A DNA stretch of 64,000 nucleotides from Synechococcales cyanobacterium C42_A2020_086 (GCA_015272325.1 JACYLU010000032.1:1-64000), one strand, 5' to 3'. Positions 45,945-55,577 are shown, counted from the stretch's first letter. Translations and numbers: made by a program. Notes: a model not told the origin generated them from the sequence alone.

Positions 45945-46706
45945 ATGGCACTGCCGTTGCTTGACTACAAACCAACAACTCAAAATCATCGAGTGGCTAG
46001 CTTTGGCAAAGCGGACCTCAATGAAGATACGCCCTACATCTACCGCATGGAAGATGCAGCTACTGCTGACGACATGGAGCAGCTGATCTGGGCAGCCTAC
46101 CGTCAGGTATTCAGCGAGCATCAGATTCTCAAGTTCAATCGTCAGGCGGCGCTGGAATCTCAGCTCAAGAACCGGGCGATCACAATGCGCGACTTTATTC
46201 GCGGGCTAGCAAAGTCGGAGCGCTTCTACAGCCAAGTCGTCGAAGTCAACGATAACTATCGTCTCGTGGAGATCTGCCTGAAGCGGCTGCTGGGTCGTGC
46301 GCCCTACAACGACGACGAGAGAATTGCCTGGTCGATCAAAGTTGCAACCCTCGGCTTCTATGGCTTCATTGATGCCCTGATTGACAGCGAAGAATATACA
46401 CTGGCCTTTGGGGACTACACGGTGCCCTACCAGCGCAAACGCATGGAAGCCCGCCCGTTCAATCTAGTAACGCCTCGCTACGGCGAAGACTTTCAGGAGA
46501 AAGCAGGCACCGTCAAGACTGACTGGCGCTTCGTGGTGGAGAAGTTCTACACCCGCAAATTCCAGGAGCGCAATCTGGCAGAGGGCGATCCGCGCAAGTA
46601 TCGGGAATTGGCGGCTGCCATCGCTCCAAAAGGCAACTACGCGCAAAGCATCCGTTCTTCCGAAATTGACTACCTCAGCAAAGTACCCTATCGGGGCCGG
46701 CGTTGA
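45945..46706 (+). CDS. cpcG3: Phycobilisome rod-core linker CpcG, copy 3
   Basis: A 253-residue CpcG paralogue with [20 protein letters not shown] at the start and the standard linker domain ([39 protein letters not shown]). It has a strong ribosome binding site (GAAGGGAGAG) and is set apart from the second copy by 155 bp, so it could have a separate promoter. Its C-terminus is charged and soluble ([18 protein letters not shown]). It ends the operon. Confidence 0.94.
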   Translation: MALPLLDYKPTTQNHRVASFGKADLNEDTPYIYRMEDAATADDMEQLIWAAYRQVFSEHQILKFNRQAALESQLKNRAITMRDFIRGLAKSERFYSQVVEVNDNYRLVEICLKRLLGRAPYNDDERIAWSIKVATLGFYGFIDALIDSEEYTLAFGDYTVPYQRKRMEARPFNLVTPRYGEDFQEKAGTVKTDWRFVVEKFYTRKFQERNLAEGDPRKYRELAAAIAPKGNYAQSIRSSEIDYLSKVPYRGRR

Positions 46707-47321
46707 GGCGGCAGGCGGTTGCTAGGTAATAACTAGCTGCCTATCTAAAATCAGTTTCTTTCACTTCTGGGTCTTGTCACTCCTTCTACGGCAACTCGGT
46801 CGGCGATCGGGTAGCGGTTGAAGCAGAGATAAGACCCAACATTTTTGCTTTCAAATTTCGCCGGGCAGCTTCGTGATTCTCAGCATTTTTGATCTCACAA
46901 GGCAATAATGAGGCGAGATGAAAATTAGGGTTGCGCCACTGTAAGAGAGCTGCAAAAGAGCTGCGGCGTAGTTTTCTGCATAGCTTCAACTTTCATCACA
47001 AAATTCTAAATTGTGTCTCTAGAGAGATTCACAGAGCGCTTCGTTCCTCGATTAAATAAACAAATACAGTTTAGTTGTGTCCTAGACACCCTGACTGGGT
47101 TAACAGGTGATTATATAAGCTGGCCTTTTATCGGAGCCTTTTATTGGTCTGCTTTCTGGAAGTTTCTTGCCTCAATGAGTGGCTGGCGAGTAGATGGTCA
47201 GAGGATGGCGTAATTCGGGTGGAATGGATTAGCCCCCAGCGGCGTGTGCCCTAGTCCCTAGAAAATTTCTCCCCCGCTGCACCTGCTGTAATCAGTTTGG
47301 GTGAATGAAGGGTGAGCCATT
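46707..47321. other. Spacer after the cpc operon
   Basis: A 615 bp spacer with no convincing gene. A GTG-started frame at 47013-47213 has no recognisable domain or ribosome binding site. An imperfect hairpin AGGCGGTTGCTAG with CTAGCTGCCT (46711-46742) could end cpc transcription, but no good T-run follows. Confidence 0.4.
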
Positions 47322-48827
47322 ATGTCTACATTTTCTTTGCTGTTTATTGCGGTGCTGGGAATTGCACTGCTGTTATTTCTAGTGATTGTGCTGCGTCTGC
47401 AGGCATTTATTGCCCTGCTGATTGCCAGTTTAGCGGTTGCGGTGATTGGGGGTATTCCGCCTGCCGAAATTGCGGATACGATTCGCGAAGGCATGGGGTC
47501 TACCTTGGGCTACATCGCTATTGTCATCGGGTTAGGAGCGATGTTTGGCGAGATGCTGCAAATTTCCGGCGGGGCCGAGCAAATTGCCAACAGTCTAGTG
47601 CGCAAATTTGGTGAGGTGAATGCTCAGTGGGCATTGGGTTTAGCAGGACTGGCGATTGCGATTCCCGTATTTTTTGACGTGGGGTTGATCATCTGCATTC
47701 CCTTGGTTTACAGCTTGGGGAGACGCACTGGGCGCTCGCTGTTGTACTACGCGATTCCGCTAGTGGCAGGCTTGGCCGTTGGGCATAGCTTTGTGCCGCC
47801 AACCCCTGGACCTGTGGCCGTGGCATCGCTGCTGGGAGCCGATTTGGGTTGGGTGATTTTGTTTGGTCTGATTGCTGGATTACCTGCTCTAGCCATCGGC
47901 GGCGTCTACTTCGGCAAATACATTGGCAAGCAGATTCACCTGACAGTACCAGCAGAAATGGAAGCGGCTGTGGCGGAACCACTCCGGGAAATGGCACCTG
48001 TCGGTGCGGAGGCAACTTCCCCTGTCACCGCAGAACCCTATGCCGTGCATCCCGAACTGCATCCCGAATTACCGGTCGAGCGGTCTTCCGATCGGGTCTT
48101 GCCTACTGTTGAGATGAAGGCAGATGAAATGAAGGCAGAGTTGAGTCGGCGGCGGTTGCCTAGCTTTGGCATGGTGATGAGCCTCGTGATCGTGCCGCTG
48201 GTGTTGATTCTGCTGAACACGGTGCTGGGGGTGGTGCTGCCCGAAGGCAATTTAGTCCGCAACTGGATGGCGTTTCTCGGGCATCCGTTTACCGCGTTAA
48301 TCCTGGCTACGCTGCTATCGTTTTACTACCTTGGCATTCGGCGAGGCTATTCCCTAGCAGACATTCAGCGGATTACGACAAAATCCTTTGAGCCAGTAGG
48401 GCTGATTATTCTGGTGACTGGAGCAGGCGGTGTATTTGGTAGAGTGCTGGTAGAGACGGGTGTAGGCAACGCCTTGGCAGGGGCAATGGCCGCTTCCAAT
48501 TTGCCGATTATTTTCCTGGCGTTTATGATCGCGGCGGCTGTGCGGGTTAGCCAAGGGTCGGCTACAGTATCTATGGTGACCGCTGCCGGGTTGGTTGCCC
48601 CCGCAATTCAAGCAGGAAACTATTCGGCACCCTTGGTAGGAGCAATTACAATCGCCATTGCCTCGGGGGCTACGATTCTCTCCCACGTCAACGACTCGGG
48701 CTTCTGGCTGGTAGGACGGTATCTAGGCATGACCGAGAAAGAAACCCTGCGCTCCTGGACCGTGATGGAGACCATTATTGGGTTTGTTGGTTTTGCCGTT
48801 GTGTTTGTGCTTGGCTTTTTCCTATAG
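47322..48827 (+). CDS. gntP: Gluconate:H+ symporter (GntP family)
   Basis: A 501-residue transporter with about 12 hydrophobic segments and a cytoplasmic hydrophilic loop near residues 205-280. It has the GntP features LVIVLRLQAFIALLIASLAV, GLAVGHSFVPPTPGPVAVA, and SQGSATVSMVTAAGLVAP with THVNDSG-like ILSHVNDSGFWLVG. It imports gluconate or a related acid with protons. A gluconate kinase gene follows 115 bp downstream, so the pair forms a gluconate-use module. Confidence 0.94.
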   Translation: MSTFSLLFIAVLGIALLLFLVIVLRLQAFIALLIASLAVAVIGGIPPAEIADTIREGMGSTLGYIAIVIGLGAMFGEMLQISGGAEQIANSLVRKFGEVNAQWALGLAGLAIAIPVFFDVGLIICIPLVYSLGRRTGRSLLYYAIPLVAGLAVGHSFVPPTPGPVAVASLLGADLGWVILFGLIAGLPALAIGGVYFGKYIGKQIHLTVPAEMEAAVAEPLREMAPVGAEATSPVTAEPYAVHPELHPELPVERSSDRVLPTVEMKADEMKAELSRRRLPSFGMVMSLVIVPLVLILLNTVLGVVLPEGNLVRNWMAFLGHPFTALILATLLSFYYLGIRRGYSLADIQRITTKSFEPVGLIILVTGAGGVFGRVLVETGVGNALAGAMAASNLPIIFLAFMIAAAVRVSQGSATVSMVTAAGLVAPAIQAGNYSAPLVGAITIAIASGATILSHVNDSGFWLVGRYLGMTEKETLRSWTVMETIIGFVGFAVVFVLGFFL

Positions 48828-48847
48828 AGGTGGGACAGAGGTGGGAC
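48826..48847. repeat. Tandem duplication, 11 bp unit, starting in the gntP stop codon
   Basis: AGAGGTGGGAC is repeated twice without a gap. The first copy starts within the TAG stop of gntP (48825-48827), so the duplication sits at the gene end. Confidence 0.9.
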
Positions 48848-48942
48848 CGAATTTACATTCTCCTTTCCCCAAATGCAGGGGGAGGGTTGCGGTCAACTCT
48901 TAGGAACCTGGGCTAGTTTCTCTACAACGTGATGGCTCGACT

Positions 48943-50493
48943 ATGACTACTCCGCGTTATGTCATTGGGGTTGATATTGGCACCACAGGCACCAAAGCCG
49001 TGCTGTTTACGCCCACTGGAGCTGTAATCGGAAAGGCGCTGATTGAGTATCCGCTGCATTCACCGACGCCTGCTACCGCTGAGCAAGACCCTGACGAAAT
49101 CTTCTTGGCTGTGCTGAGAACCGTAAAGCAGGTTGTGGCGGAACAGCATGTTCAGCCGGGTGAATTGCTCTGCCTGAGTGTGAGTGCGGCCATGCATAGC
49201 CTGATTGTGATGGACGCGGACGATAAACCGTTGACTCGCAGTATCACCTGGGCAGACAACCGTAGCGCGCCTTGGGCAGAGGTGATTAGGCAAAAGCATA
49301 ACGGGCTGGCTATCTACCGGCGCACCGGCACTCCCATTCATCCTATGTCGCCTTTCGTGAAGCTGGTGTGGCTGCGACACGAACAGCCTGAGTGGTTTCA
49401 GCAAGCTGCCCGCTTCATCTCAATTAAAGAATATGTGTTTCACCGACTGTTCCGTCGCTATGTTGTGGATTACTCCATTGCCTCGGCGACCGGATTGCTC
49501 AACCTCGAAACTCTAACCTGGGATGAGGAGGCACTAGCGATTGCTGGCGTGAAGCCGCATCAGCTCTCGGAGTTAGTCCCAACTACCCACATCCTCAAAC
49601 CCCTGTCTTCGGAATTTGCCGGTGTCATGTGCATTGCTCCCGATACGCCAGTGGTGATCGGGGGCAGCGACGGCGTGTTGTCAAATTTAGGGGTGGGGGC
49701 CATTGCTCCGGGAGTTGTAGCTACCACAATCGGTACTAGCGGCGCAATTCGGGCGGTTGTCGATCGTCCCTCCACCGATCCCCAGGCGCGACTGTTCTGC
49801 TATGCCCTCACCGAGCAGCACTGGGTCGTGGGTGGAGCGGTTAATAATGGCGGCATTACCTTGCGCTGGGTGCGCGATCAGCTTGCGGATATGGAAGTAT
49901 TGACTGCAAAGCGCCTCGGCATTGACCCCTACGAGCTGCTGATGCAGCAGGCAGCCACGATTCCCGCTGGCAGTGATGGACTGATATTCCACCCCTATCT
50001 GTTCGGAGAGCGCTCACCGCTATGGACGGCTCATGCCCGCGGTTCCTTTTTTGGCTTGACCCAAACCCACACCCACGCCCATTTGGTGCGAGCAGTGCTC
50101 GAAGGAATTTTGTTCAACCTGCGCATTGTGCTGGACGCCCTGGAAGCTGCCACTGCACCAGCTCAACGCATTCAGGCCACCGGCGGCTTTGCCCGCTCTA
50201 GCCTCTGGCGACAGATGATGGCCGATGTTTTCAACCGCGAGATCACGATCCCCGAGCAGCACGAAAGCTCCTGTCTGGGGGCAGCGGTCCTCGGGCTGTA
50301 CGCGCTGGGAGCCATCGATTCCCTCGATGCTGCATCGAGCCTAGTCGGCGAAACCCATAGCCACCAGCCAACGAGTGCCGCCGTCATCTACGAGCAGGTG
50401 TTTCCCCACTATGCCCGGCTGCTGCAGGTATTTAGACAAGAGTATGATGCCATCGCTCAACTCCAGGCAGAGCTGAGTAGCCATTTTTCCTGA
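48943..50493 (+). CDS. gntK: Gluconokinase (FGGY family)
   Basis: A 516-residue FGGY-type carbohydrate kinase. The N-terminal ATP loop GVDIGTTGTKAVLFTPTG, the substrate motif TWADNRS, the FGGY signature GGVNNGGITLRW-like VGGAVNNGGITLRW, and IQATGGFARSSLWRQMMAD are all present. It phosphorylates gluconate to 6-phosphogluconate, which enters the oxidative pentose phosphate pathway. It lies downstream of gntP on the same strand, which supports gluconate as the substrate. Confidence 0.92.
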   Translation: MTTPRYVIGVDIGTTGTKAVLFTPTGAVIGKALIEYPLHSPTPATAEQDPDEIFLAVLRTVKQVVAEQHVQPGELLCLSVSAAMHSLIVMDADDKPLTRSITWADNRSAPWAEVIRQKHNGLAIYRRTGTPIHPMSPFVKLVWLRHEQPEWFQQAARFISIKEYVFHRLFRRYVVDYSIASATGLLNLETLTWDEEALAIAGVKPHQLSELVPTTHILKPLSSEFAGVMCIAPDTPVVIGGSDGVLSNLGVGAIAPGVVATTIGTSGAIRAVVDRPSTDPQARLFCYALTEQHWVVGGAVNNGGITLRWVRDQLADMEVLTAKRLGIDPYELLMQQAATIPAGSDGLIFHPYLFGERSPLWTAHARGSFFGLTQTHTHAHLVRAVLEGILFNLRIVLDALEAATAPAQRIQATGGFARSSLWRQMMADVFNREITIPEQHESSCLGAAVLGLYALGAIDSLDAASSLVGETHSHQPTSAAVIYEQVFPHYARLLQVFRQEYDAIAQLQAELSSHFS

Positions 50494-50569
50494 TTAATGA
50501 ATTAATGAGTTGATTCAATGATTCGATCAAAAATTAGCTGATTGAATGACCCTCTCGATACACCCTGAA

Positions 50570-51061
50570 TTAGCCAGCTAAGTACGTTTGCTGCACATGA
50601 TCGAGCAGCCCCTCACAGGCGTCTAGCAGCAGATCAATTACATAGGTGAATCCGGCTTCACCACCATAGTAAGGGTCGGGCACTTCTCGGTCGCGATGAT
50701 GGCGGCAAAAGTCGCACATGAGCTTGACTTTATGAGTATATTCCCCGCCGCGATCGAGCCAAAGGATGTCCTCGTAATTGTCTTTGTCCATGACCAGGAT
50801 TAGATCAAATTCCTCAAAATCGGACCGCTGAAATTGACGAGCTTTGCCCTCCAGCGTGATCTGTCGCGCTGCTGCTGCTGCCGTCATTCGCCGATCGGGT
50901 GGGCTGCCAATGTGATAGCTCGAGGTGCCTGCGGAATCGCACACAATCTGTCCCTGTAAGCCCCGCTGCTGGATCAAGTGATTCATAATGCCTTCCGCAG
51001 ACGGTGAGCGACAGATATTGCCTAAACAGACAAACAGCAGTTTATAAGGTTGAGGTGCCAT
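50570..51061 (-). CDS. Low molecular weight protein-tyrosine phosphatase
   Basis: A 163-residue phosphatase. The P-loop CLGNICRSPSAEG holds catalytic Cys and Arg near the N-terminus, and VPDPYYGGEAGF supplies the general acid Asp. It removes phosphate from protein tyrosines. ATG 51061 (MAPQPYKLLFVCLGNICRSP) starts the family. The longer frame upstream is not supported. It may act on kinases or polysaccharide regulators, but none is adjacent. Confidence 0.93.
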   Translation of the reverse strand: MAPQPYKLLFVCLGNICRSPSAEGIMNHLIQQRGLQGQIVCDSAGTSSYHIGSPPDRRMTAAAAARQITLEGKARQFQRSDFEEFDLILVMDKDNYEDILWLDRGGEYTHKVKLMCDFCRHHRDREVPDPYYGGEAGFTYVIDLLLDACEGLLDHVQQTYLAG

Positions 51062-51178
51062 GAACAGTAATAGAAAGGTGAAATAAAAGGGTGATAGGGG
51101 AATGAACTGAACTAGTAATGAAAGACTAAATAATGGGCTACCAATACAGTAGGCTCGCTGAACAGCAGCCATCACCTA

Positions 51179-51202
51179 CCGTAATACTATCCGTAATACT
51201 AT
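51179..51202. repeat. Tandem duplication, 12 bp unit
   Basis: CCGTAATACTAT is repeated twice without a gap or mismatch, between the phosphatase gene and the PHP gene. Confidence 0.92.
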
Positions 51203-51223
51203 CGGCACCATCACGCATGGTCA

Positions 51224-52063
51224 TCAACTTAAGGTGCGTGCTTGCCGAAGGGTGGCAGCGGCTTGCTGCAGAGGCGGCAGGAGATCTGTGGAGAGATGCA
51301 ACTGGTTGAGCGCATGCGGCTGATCGGCCGCGTTGGTGGAACCGTGGTAGTCGCTGCCGCCGGTTTTCAGCAGTTCGTATTGCTGACACAGTTCCTCAAG
51401 GCGGCGGATTTGGCTGGGGGAATGGCTCGGATGATAAACTTCTAGCCCCATCAGCCCAGCCGCCAACAGCTCTGGCAACACTGTTTCTACCGTACCCCCT
51501 CGAAACAGATAGGGGTGCGCCCAAACCGGCACAGCTCCACACTGGCGCAATAGCTGAATTCCCTCGCAAGCAGAGAATTTTTCGTAGGCTACGTAAGCCG
51601 GTTTGTCTTCTCCCAACCAGCGATCAAAGGCGTCTTGCGACGATTGAACATATCCAGCCTGCACAAGTGCCGCAGCGATATGGGGTCGTCCTGGGGCGGT
51701 GTTGCCCTGAAGCAGAGGCAGCTGAATCGGATAGCCCAGTTCCGCTAGTTTCTCAATCATGCGCTGAGCACGGCGATAGCGTCCAGCCAAGCGCTCTTGT
51801 AACGGTGGTCCCAGCGCGGCAGGTTCGGGATAGAAGCCCAAAATATGCAGCGAACGCTCCTGATGTACGGTGCTCAGCTCTAGTCCTGGCACAATCTCGA
51901 TGCCATAGGCGGACGCAGCCATTATGGCTTCCTGCCAGCCTGCCATCGTATCGTGATCGGTAATGGCGAGCACCCGGACGCCCGCTGCCGCCGCCGCTGC
52001 GACGAGGTCAGTCGGAGTAAGGCTCCCGTCCGAGCAGGTCGTGTGGCAGTGTAGTTCTAGCAT
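51224..52063 (-). CDS. PHP domain phosphoesterase
   Basis: A 279-residue metal-dependent phosphoesterase. Metal-binding motifs are HCHTTCSDGSLTP at the N-terminus, ITDHDTMAGW, VPGLELSTVH, then HPYLFRGG and TGGSDYHG. It resembles the YciV/TrpH group, which hydrolyses short nucleic acids or nucleotide 3' ends (RNase AM). The substrate is not proven here. It is divergent from tenA. Confidence 0.9.
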   Translation of the reverse strand: MLELHCHTTCSDGSLTPTDLVAAAAAAGVRVLAITDHDTMAGWQEAIMAASAYGIEIVPGLELSTVHQERSLHILGFYPEPAALGPPLQERLAGRYRRAQRMIEKLAELGYPIQLPLLQGNTAPGRPHIAAALVQAGYVQSSQDAFDRWLGEDKPAYVAYEKFSACEGIQLLRQCGAVPVWAHPYLFRGGTVETVLPELLAAGLMGLEVYHPSHSPSQIRRLEELCQQYELLKTGGSDYHGSTNAADQPHALNQLHLSTDLLPPLQQAAATLRQARTLS

Positions 52064-52227
52064 AGGGGCGGTGAAGAAATGAGCGCAGCCATGCTCTTAG
52101 AATAACCCGTTCTCAAAAGCGCTTACCGTCCAGCTATGAAACTGAACCAAGGATAAACCTGCCACGGCGAACGCTATGCTAGATAGAGCTACAGAGGCGA
52201 ACGCTCCTATAGTCAAGGATCCTATTC

Positions 52228-52851
52228 ATGCTCACCTGCCACCAGCTTCTGCAACTTCATCCCCAGGCATGGCATGCTGCGACTGTGCATCCGTTTCTGT
52301 CGGCTTGCAAAACTGGCCAGATCCACGACTATCAGTTCAATACGTGGCTAGTGCAAGATTATTTGTTTGTCATTGACTTCACGCGCATGGCAGGGCGGTT
52401 GTTGGCGGCTGCTCCTGTGCACCATTTTGATCTGATTCTGAGCGGAATGACTGCCCTAAGAGCAGAACTGAATTGGTTTAGAGACAAGGCTGACGAGCGC
52501 CATCTTGATCTGCAGACTCCCAAACAGCCCACCTGTGAGGAGTACTGCCGCTTCATGCACCAGCTAGCCACTGCTCCCTACCCGGTACAGGCTACCGCAT
52601 TTTGGGCAATTGAGTACGCCTACAACCAAGGTTGGCAGTTGCCTGGAGCCATGTGCCCCCCCTATGATGAGTTTGCCTACCGCTGGGGTAACCCGGACTT
52701 CACCGGCTACGTGCAGGGTTTGGCACAACAGGCTGATGAAGAGCTGCGATCGGCTCCTGAGGCAGTGCAGCAGCAGGCTGTAACTGCGTTTTTGGAGGTG
52801 GCTCGCCTAGAGCAGGCTTTCTGGCAAATGGCGTATGCGACTCCTACTTGA
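52228..52851 (+). CDS. tenA: TenA family thiaminase II-like protein
   Basis: A 207-residue helical protein of the TenA/PqqC family. It has the internal Asp/Tyr region (VQDYLFVIDF), ATAFWAIEYAYNQGW and a late Glu (LEVARLEQAFW). The usual catalytic cysteine of bacterial TenA is absent from this last block, so it resembles the TenA_E group that salvages thiamine breakdown products. It precedes the membrane protein gene with a 37 bp gap. No TPP riboswitch was seen upstream. Confidence 0.85.
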   Translation: MLTCHQLLQLHPQAWHAATVHPFLSACKTGQIHDYQFNTWLVQDYLFVIDFTRMAGRLLAAAPVHHFDLILSGMTALRAELNWFRDKADERHLDLQTPKQPTCEEYCRFMHQLATAPYPVQATAFWAIEYAYNQGWQLPGAMCPPYDEFAYRWGNPDFTGYVQGLAQQADEELRSAPEAVQQQAVTAFLEVARLEQAFWQMAYATPT

Positions 52852-52888
52852 GAGAAGCTACAACAAGAAGGGGAAAGAGTCGTTTACC

Positions 52889-53470
52889 ATGCGCCTGAAT
52901 TCTAAGGTCAAATCTACTGCCCGAAAGATCTTGGCTGCCGTGCTAGTCATGGCATTAACCTACGCCATTATGGCGTTAGTGCTGCGAGCCATCGGTTTAG
53001 AAAATGCTCAGCATTATGTGCATCAAGCTGGCATCTGGTCTCCGGTTCTGTTTGTGCTGCTCTGCGCTGCTAGCCTAATCATTGCCCCACTCAGCGGCAG
53101 CTCTCTATATATCATGGGGGGCGCTTTGTTTGGCAAAGAGACAAGTTTGCTGCTCAGCTATATTGCCACATTGCTTGGCTGTAGCGCCAATTTCTGGATT
53201 TCTCGAAAACTGGGGCGACGGGTAGCCAGCCGATTTATTGGTCGAAGCCATCTAGAAGAACTAGATCAATTCACTGATCGGATCAAACACCACCATAGCG
53301 TGTTCTACATGGTTATTCTCATGCCGCTTTCCCAAGACATTGTTAGCTATGCCATTGGCTTAACGAAGGTGCGGTATTCTGTGTTTTTGCTAGCTTTGGC
53401 TATCAGCGGACTATTGATTGTAGGTGCCTATATCTATCTAGGTACTAGTCTACTAGAGCAGATGATCTGA
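52889..53470 (+). CDS. TVP38/TMEM64 family membrane protein (DedA-like)
   Basis: A 193-residue membrane protein with about five hydrophobic segments. The central motif GGALFGKETSLLLSYIATLLGCSANFWISRKLGR is the SNARE-associated (VTT) domain with its Gly-rich region and the F/G motif. Family members act in membrane lipid and stress traits. ATG 52889 (MRLNSKVKSTARK) gives the normal length. The earlier frame overlaps tenA. Its stop codon lies inside a tandem duplication. Confidence 0.88.
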   Translation: MRLNSKVKSTARKILAAVLVMALTYAIMALVLRAIGLENAQHYVHQAGIWSPVLFVLLCAASLIIAPLSGSSLYIMGGALFGKETSLLLSYIATLLGCSANFWISRKLGRRVASRFIGRSHLEELDQFTDRIKHHHSVFYMVILMPLSQDIVSYAIGLTKVRYSVFLLALAISGLLIVGAYIYLGTSLLEQMI

Positions 53471-53480
53471 GATGATCTGA
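53461..53480. repeat. Tandem duplication, 10 bp unit, containing a stop codon
   Basis: GATGATCTGA is repeated twice without a gap. The TGA of the first copy is the stop of the TVP38-like gene. A copy change here would leave the protein end unaltered. Confidence 0.9.
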
Positions 53481-53568
53481 TACATTCCTCCCATCTTTCA
53501 GAACTTTATCTATCTGCTCACCTATCTAGAATCTAATTAATCTGATGTATCGGTACACGTTCTCTAGG

Positions 53569-54051
53569 CTAAAGCTTATACCCAATTTGGCGGAGAAACG
53601 CATGGCGGGTTTGCACATCAGCGGCAGTTTCCACACCTTTAGGCGCAAACCCATCTACAACGCCTAAAATACCGCGTCCTTGCTCGGTTTCAGCCACAAT
53701 CACCTGCACTGGATTGGCCGTAGCACAATACACAGTGCATACTTCGGGACATTGCTTGACAGCATTCAGGACATTGATTGGATAGGACTGCTGCATGACG
53801 ATGATAAAACTGTGTCCGGCTGCGACTGCCTGCATGTTCTGCACGGCAACGTCTTGCAGCATAGTATGGTTGCCCGCACTGCGAATTAGGCAAGGTCCTG
53901 AAGCTTCACAAAAGGCAATACCAAACTGAGCTTGGGGCGATATTCCCACCATGATCTCGTAGAGATCTTCAACAGTTTTAATGAAGTGGGTCTGTCCCAA
54001 AATAATATTGCTTGCCTCGGGGATCGTCAGCTCGACTGCTTTTAGTTCCAT
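53569..54051 (-). CDS. Adenosine-specific kinase family protein (DUF355)
   Basis: A 160-residue protein with the compact alpha/beta sequence of the adenosine-specific kinase family: MELKAVELTIPEASNIILGQ, GISPQAQFGIAFCEASGPCLIRS, and ATANPVQVIVAETEQGRGILGVVDG. The archaeal member binds adenosine, but the reaction is poorly established in bacteria. ATG 54051 gives the normal start. The longer frame is not supported. It is convergent with the TVP38-like gene. Confidence 0.88.
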   Translation of the reverse strand: MELKAVELTIPEASNIILGQTHFIKTVEDLYEIMVGISPQAQFGIAFCEASGPCLIRSAGNHTMLQDVAVQNMQAVAAGHSFIIVMQQSYPINVLNAVKQCPEVCTVYCATANPVQVIVAETEQGRGILGVVDGFAPKGVETAADVQTRHAFLRQIGYKL

Positions 54052-54454
54052 AAGCCAAATCCATGGGTCAAGTGTATCCTCGTACGGGTTATGCCAGTGC
54101 CATCTATTCCAAATGCTGCTAACCAAATGCTATAACGTTGCCACTCGTTAGAGTGCATCTCGGTAATCAGCATTCGTGGACACAGTAGAAACACAACAAA
54201 AATAAACCATACAAAAGAGCCGCATAAAAAAGCAGCAGCTCCGTATTGCGGCACCGCTACAGGTCAACGAGTTTCTGAAAAATGCTTTATCGAACTAGCG
54301 CCTATGGGGGCACCACGCGACGCAAAGAATGTTCTAAAGTTTGAATTTAGTCCATTGAGCGACAAATTAGCGCTGCAGCCAATTTTGTTTCGGCTTACTT
54401 GTCTTACGTTTATTTCAAAGGTGCACCCGCTCATGGCTGAGAGGAGCCACACGT
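54052..54454. other. Non-coding spacer
   Basis: A 403 bp spacer with no gene supported. It includes CCAAATGCT twice near 54109-54130 and otherwise no clear structure. Confidence 0.35.
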
Positions 54455-54622
54455 TTAGCTCCAACTGCTGCGATGCCCTTCCCGCTTTTTAAGAGCGGCT
54501 AACATCTGCCGTCTGACCGCAACTGCCCAGCGATCAAAATCAAACTCATCTTGCATTTGGTTGACAACGGTCTCTAGAGGCTGGCGTTGTTTCATTTCCC
54601 TTTGAGCATTATTACTTACCAT
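54455..54622 (-). CDS. Small cyanobacterial protein, 55 residues
   Basis: A short gene on the minus strand. It starts MVSNNAQREMKQRQPLETVV, continues with NQMQDEFDFDRWAVAVRRQM, and ends LAALKKREGHRSSWS. The DFDRWAxAVRxQMLAALxKR motif is typical of a short helical family found in cyanobacteria. No function is known. It is below the length of usual gene calls. It precedes the exbD gene on the opposite side of a spacer of 242 bp. Confidence 0.6.
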   Translation of the reverse strand: MVSNNAQREMKQRQPLETVVNQMQDEFDFDRWAVAVRRQMLAALKKREGHRSSWS

Positions 54623-54864
54623 GACTCAGATCACATCACTACAACAGCACTAGTGTGCCTCAATTTGATCCCCTCGTGACTATTACTTACGACACACTTT
54701 CGCAGTCTTGATGCAGGTTTTACATGGATTTCATGCATTACACACATAATATTTGCAATCGCAATTGCAATCGTCCCCTGCCGCGCTGCAAAATGCGCTA
54801 GACTTTGGGATCCAAAGCATTTTTGAGAGTCTGTAGCTGAATCGATTGGCTTAATGGGCCGAGC

Positions 54865-55509
54865 CTAATTTGCGTTGGTATTGGCGTCAGGGAGGGTACG
54901 CGGCGCAGCAGTACCAGAGTTAGGCTGATTGGGGCTTGCCGGTAGGCGAAACGGATCGCCTGGAAGGTTAGGGGAGTTAGGAGTCGGGGTGCCTAATCCT
55001 GGTGGCGGATTCAGCTCAAACAGATCATTGGTCGCTCCGGGTGGCGATGGCGACAGTTGATCTAGGTTGGGTATGCCAGATGGAGCAGCACCCTGCCCGT
55101 TACCGCCATCAGGCAAAGTTGCGAGAGCAACCCGCTCGCCACCCGCGGCCCGTAGCAGATCAAGCACTTGCACCACATCGTTGTAGCTGGCTGCTCGCGA
55201 CGCATAGAGTGCTAACACCCCTTCGGGATTGGTTTGGCGAAAGTTGAGAATGGCTTGATACAGCTGCTCGCGAGAGACTGGGGTTTTCTCCAGGTAAATT
55301 TGCCCGATGGGGTCAACGCTGACAATCAAAATTTCTCGGAGTTGGGTCGCTCCTGTGGCGGCTCGGGGTAAATCTACATTGATTGCCGATTGGCGGGTTA
55401 AGGTGACAGCAGCCAGAATAAAAAACGTCAGAATGCAAAAGATGACGTCAATCAGGGGCACGATCTCAATTCGGACATCCGGCTCAGTAGATTCTAGGTT
55501 CAGCTTCAT
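54865..55509 (-). CDS. exbD: ExbD/TolR family biopolymer transport protein
   Basis: A 214-residue protein. The N-terminus has a single membrane segment (LIDVIFCILTFFILAAVTL) with the Asp needed for proton motive force, after RIEIVP. The periplasmic part follows, ending in a Pro/Asn-rich tail longer than usual (SPSPPGATNDL to NTNAN). It works with ExbB to power outer membrane transport. It lies 68 bp downstream of exbB. A TonB gene is not in this window. Confidence 0.92.
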   Translation of the reverse strand: MKLNLESTEPDVRIEIVPLIDVIFCILTFFILAAVTLTRQSAINVDLPRAATGATQLREILIVSVDPIGQIYLEKTPVSREQLYQAILNFRQTNPEGVLALYASRAASYNDVVQVLDLLRAAGGERVALATLPDGGNGQGAAPSGIPNLDQLSPSPPGATNDLFELNPPPGLGTPTPNSPNLPGDPFRLPASPNQPNSGTAAPRTLPDANTNAN

Positions 55510-55577
55510 TAGCAACTCTCTCGCAACTGGACTGCGGTATCGTTCTTTCGAGCACCCCGCGACGGGAAATGTGCACT

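Noticed and set aside
47013-47213. A 66-residue + strand frame after cpcG3
   Set aside because: It starts at GTG without a ribosome binding site, has no family features and lies in a spacer with irregular composition.
52064-52227. TPP riboswitch before tenA
   Set aside because: The conserved CUGAGA element of TPP aptamers was not found.
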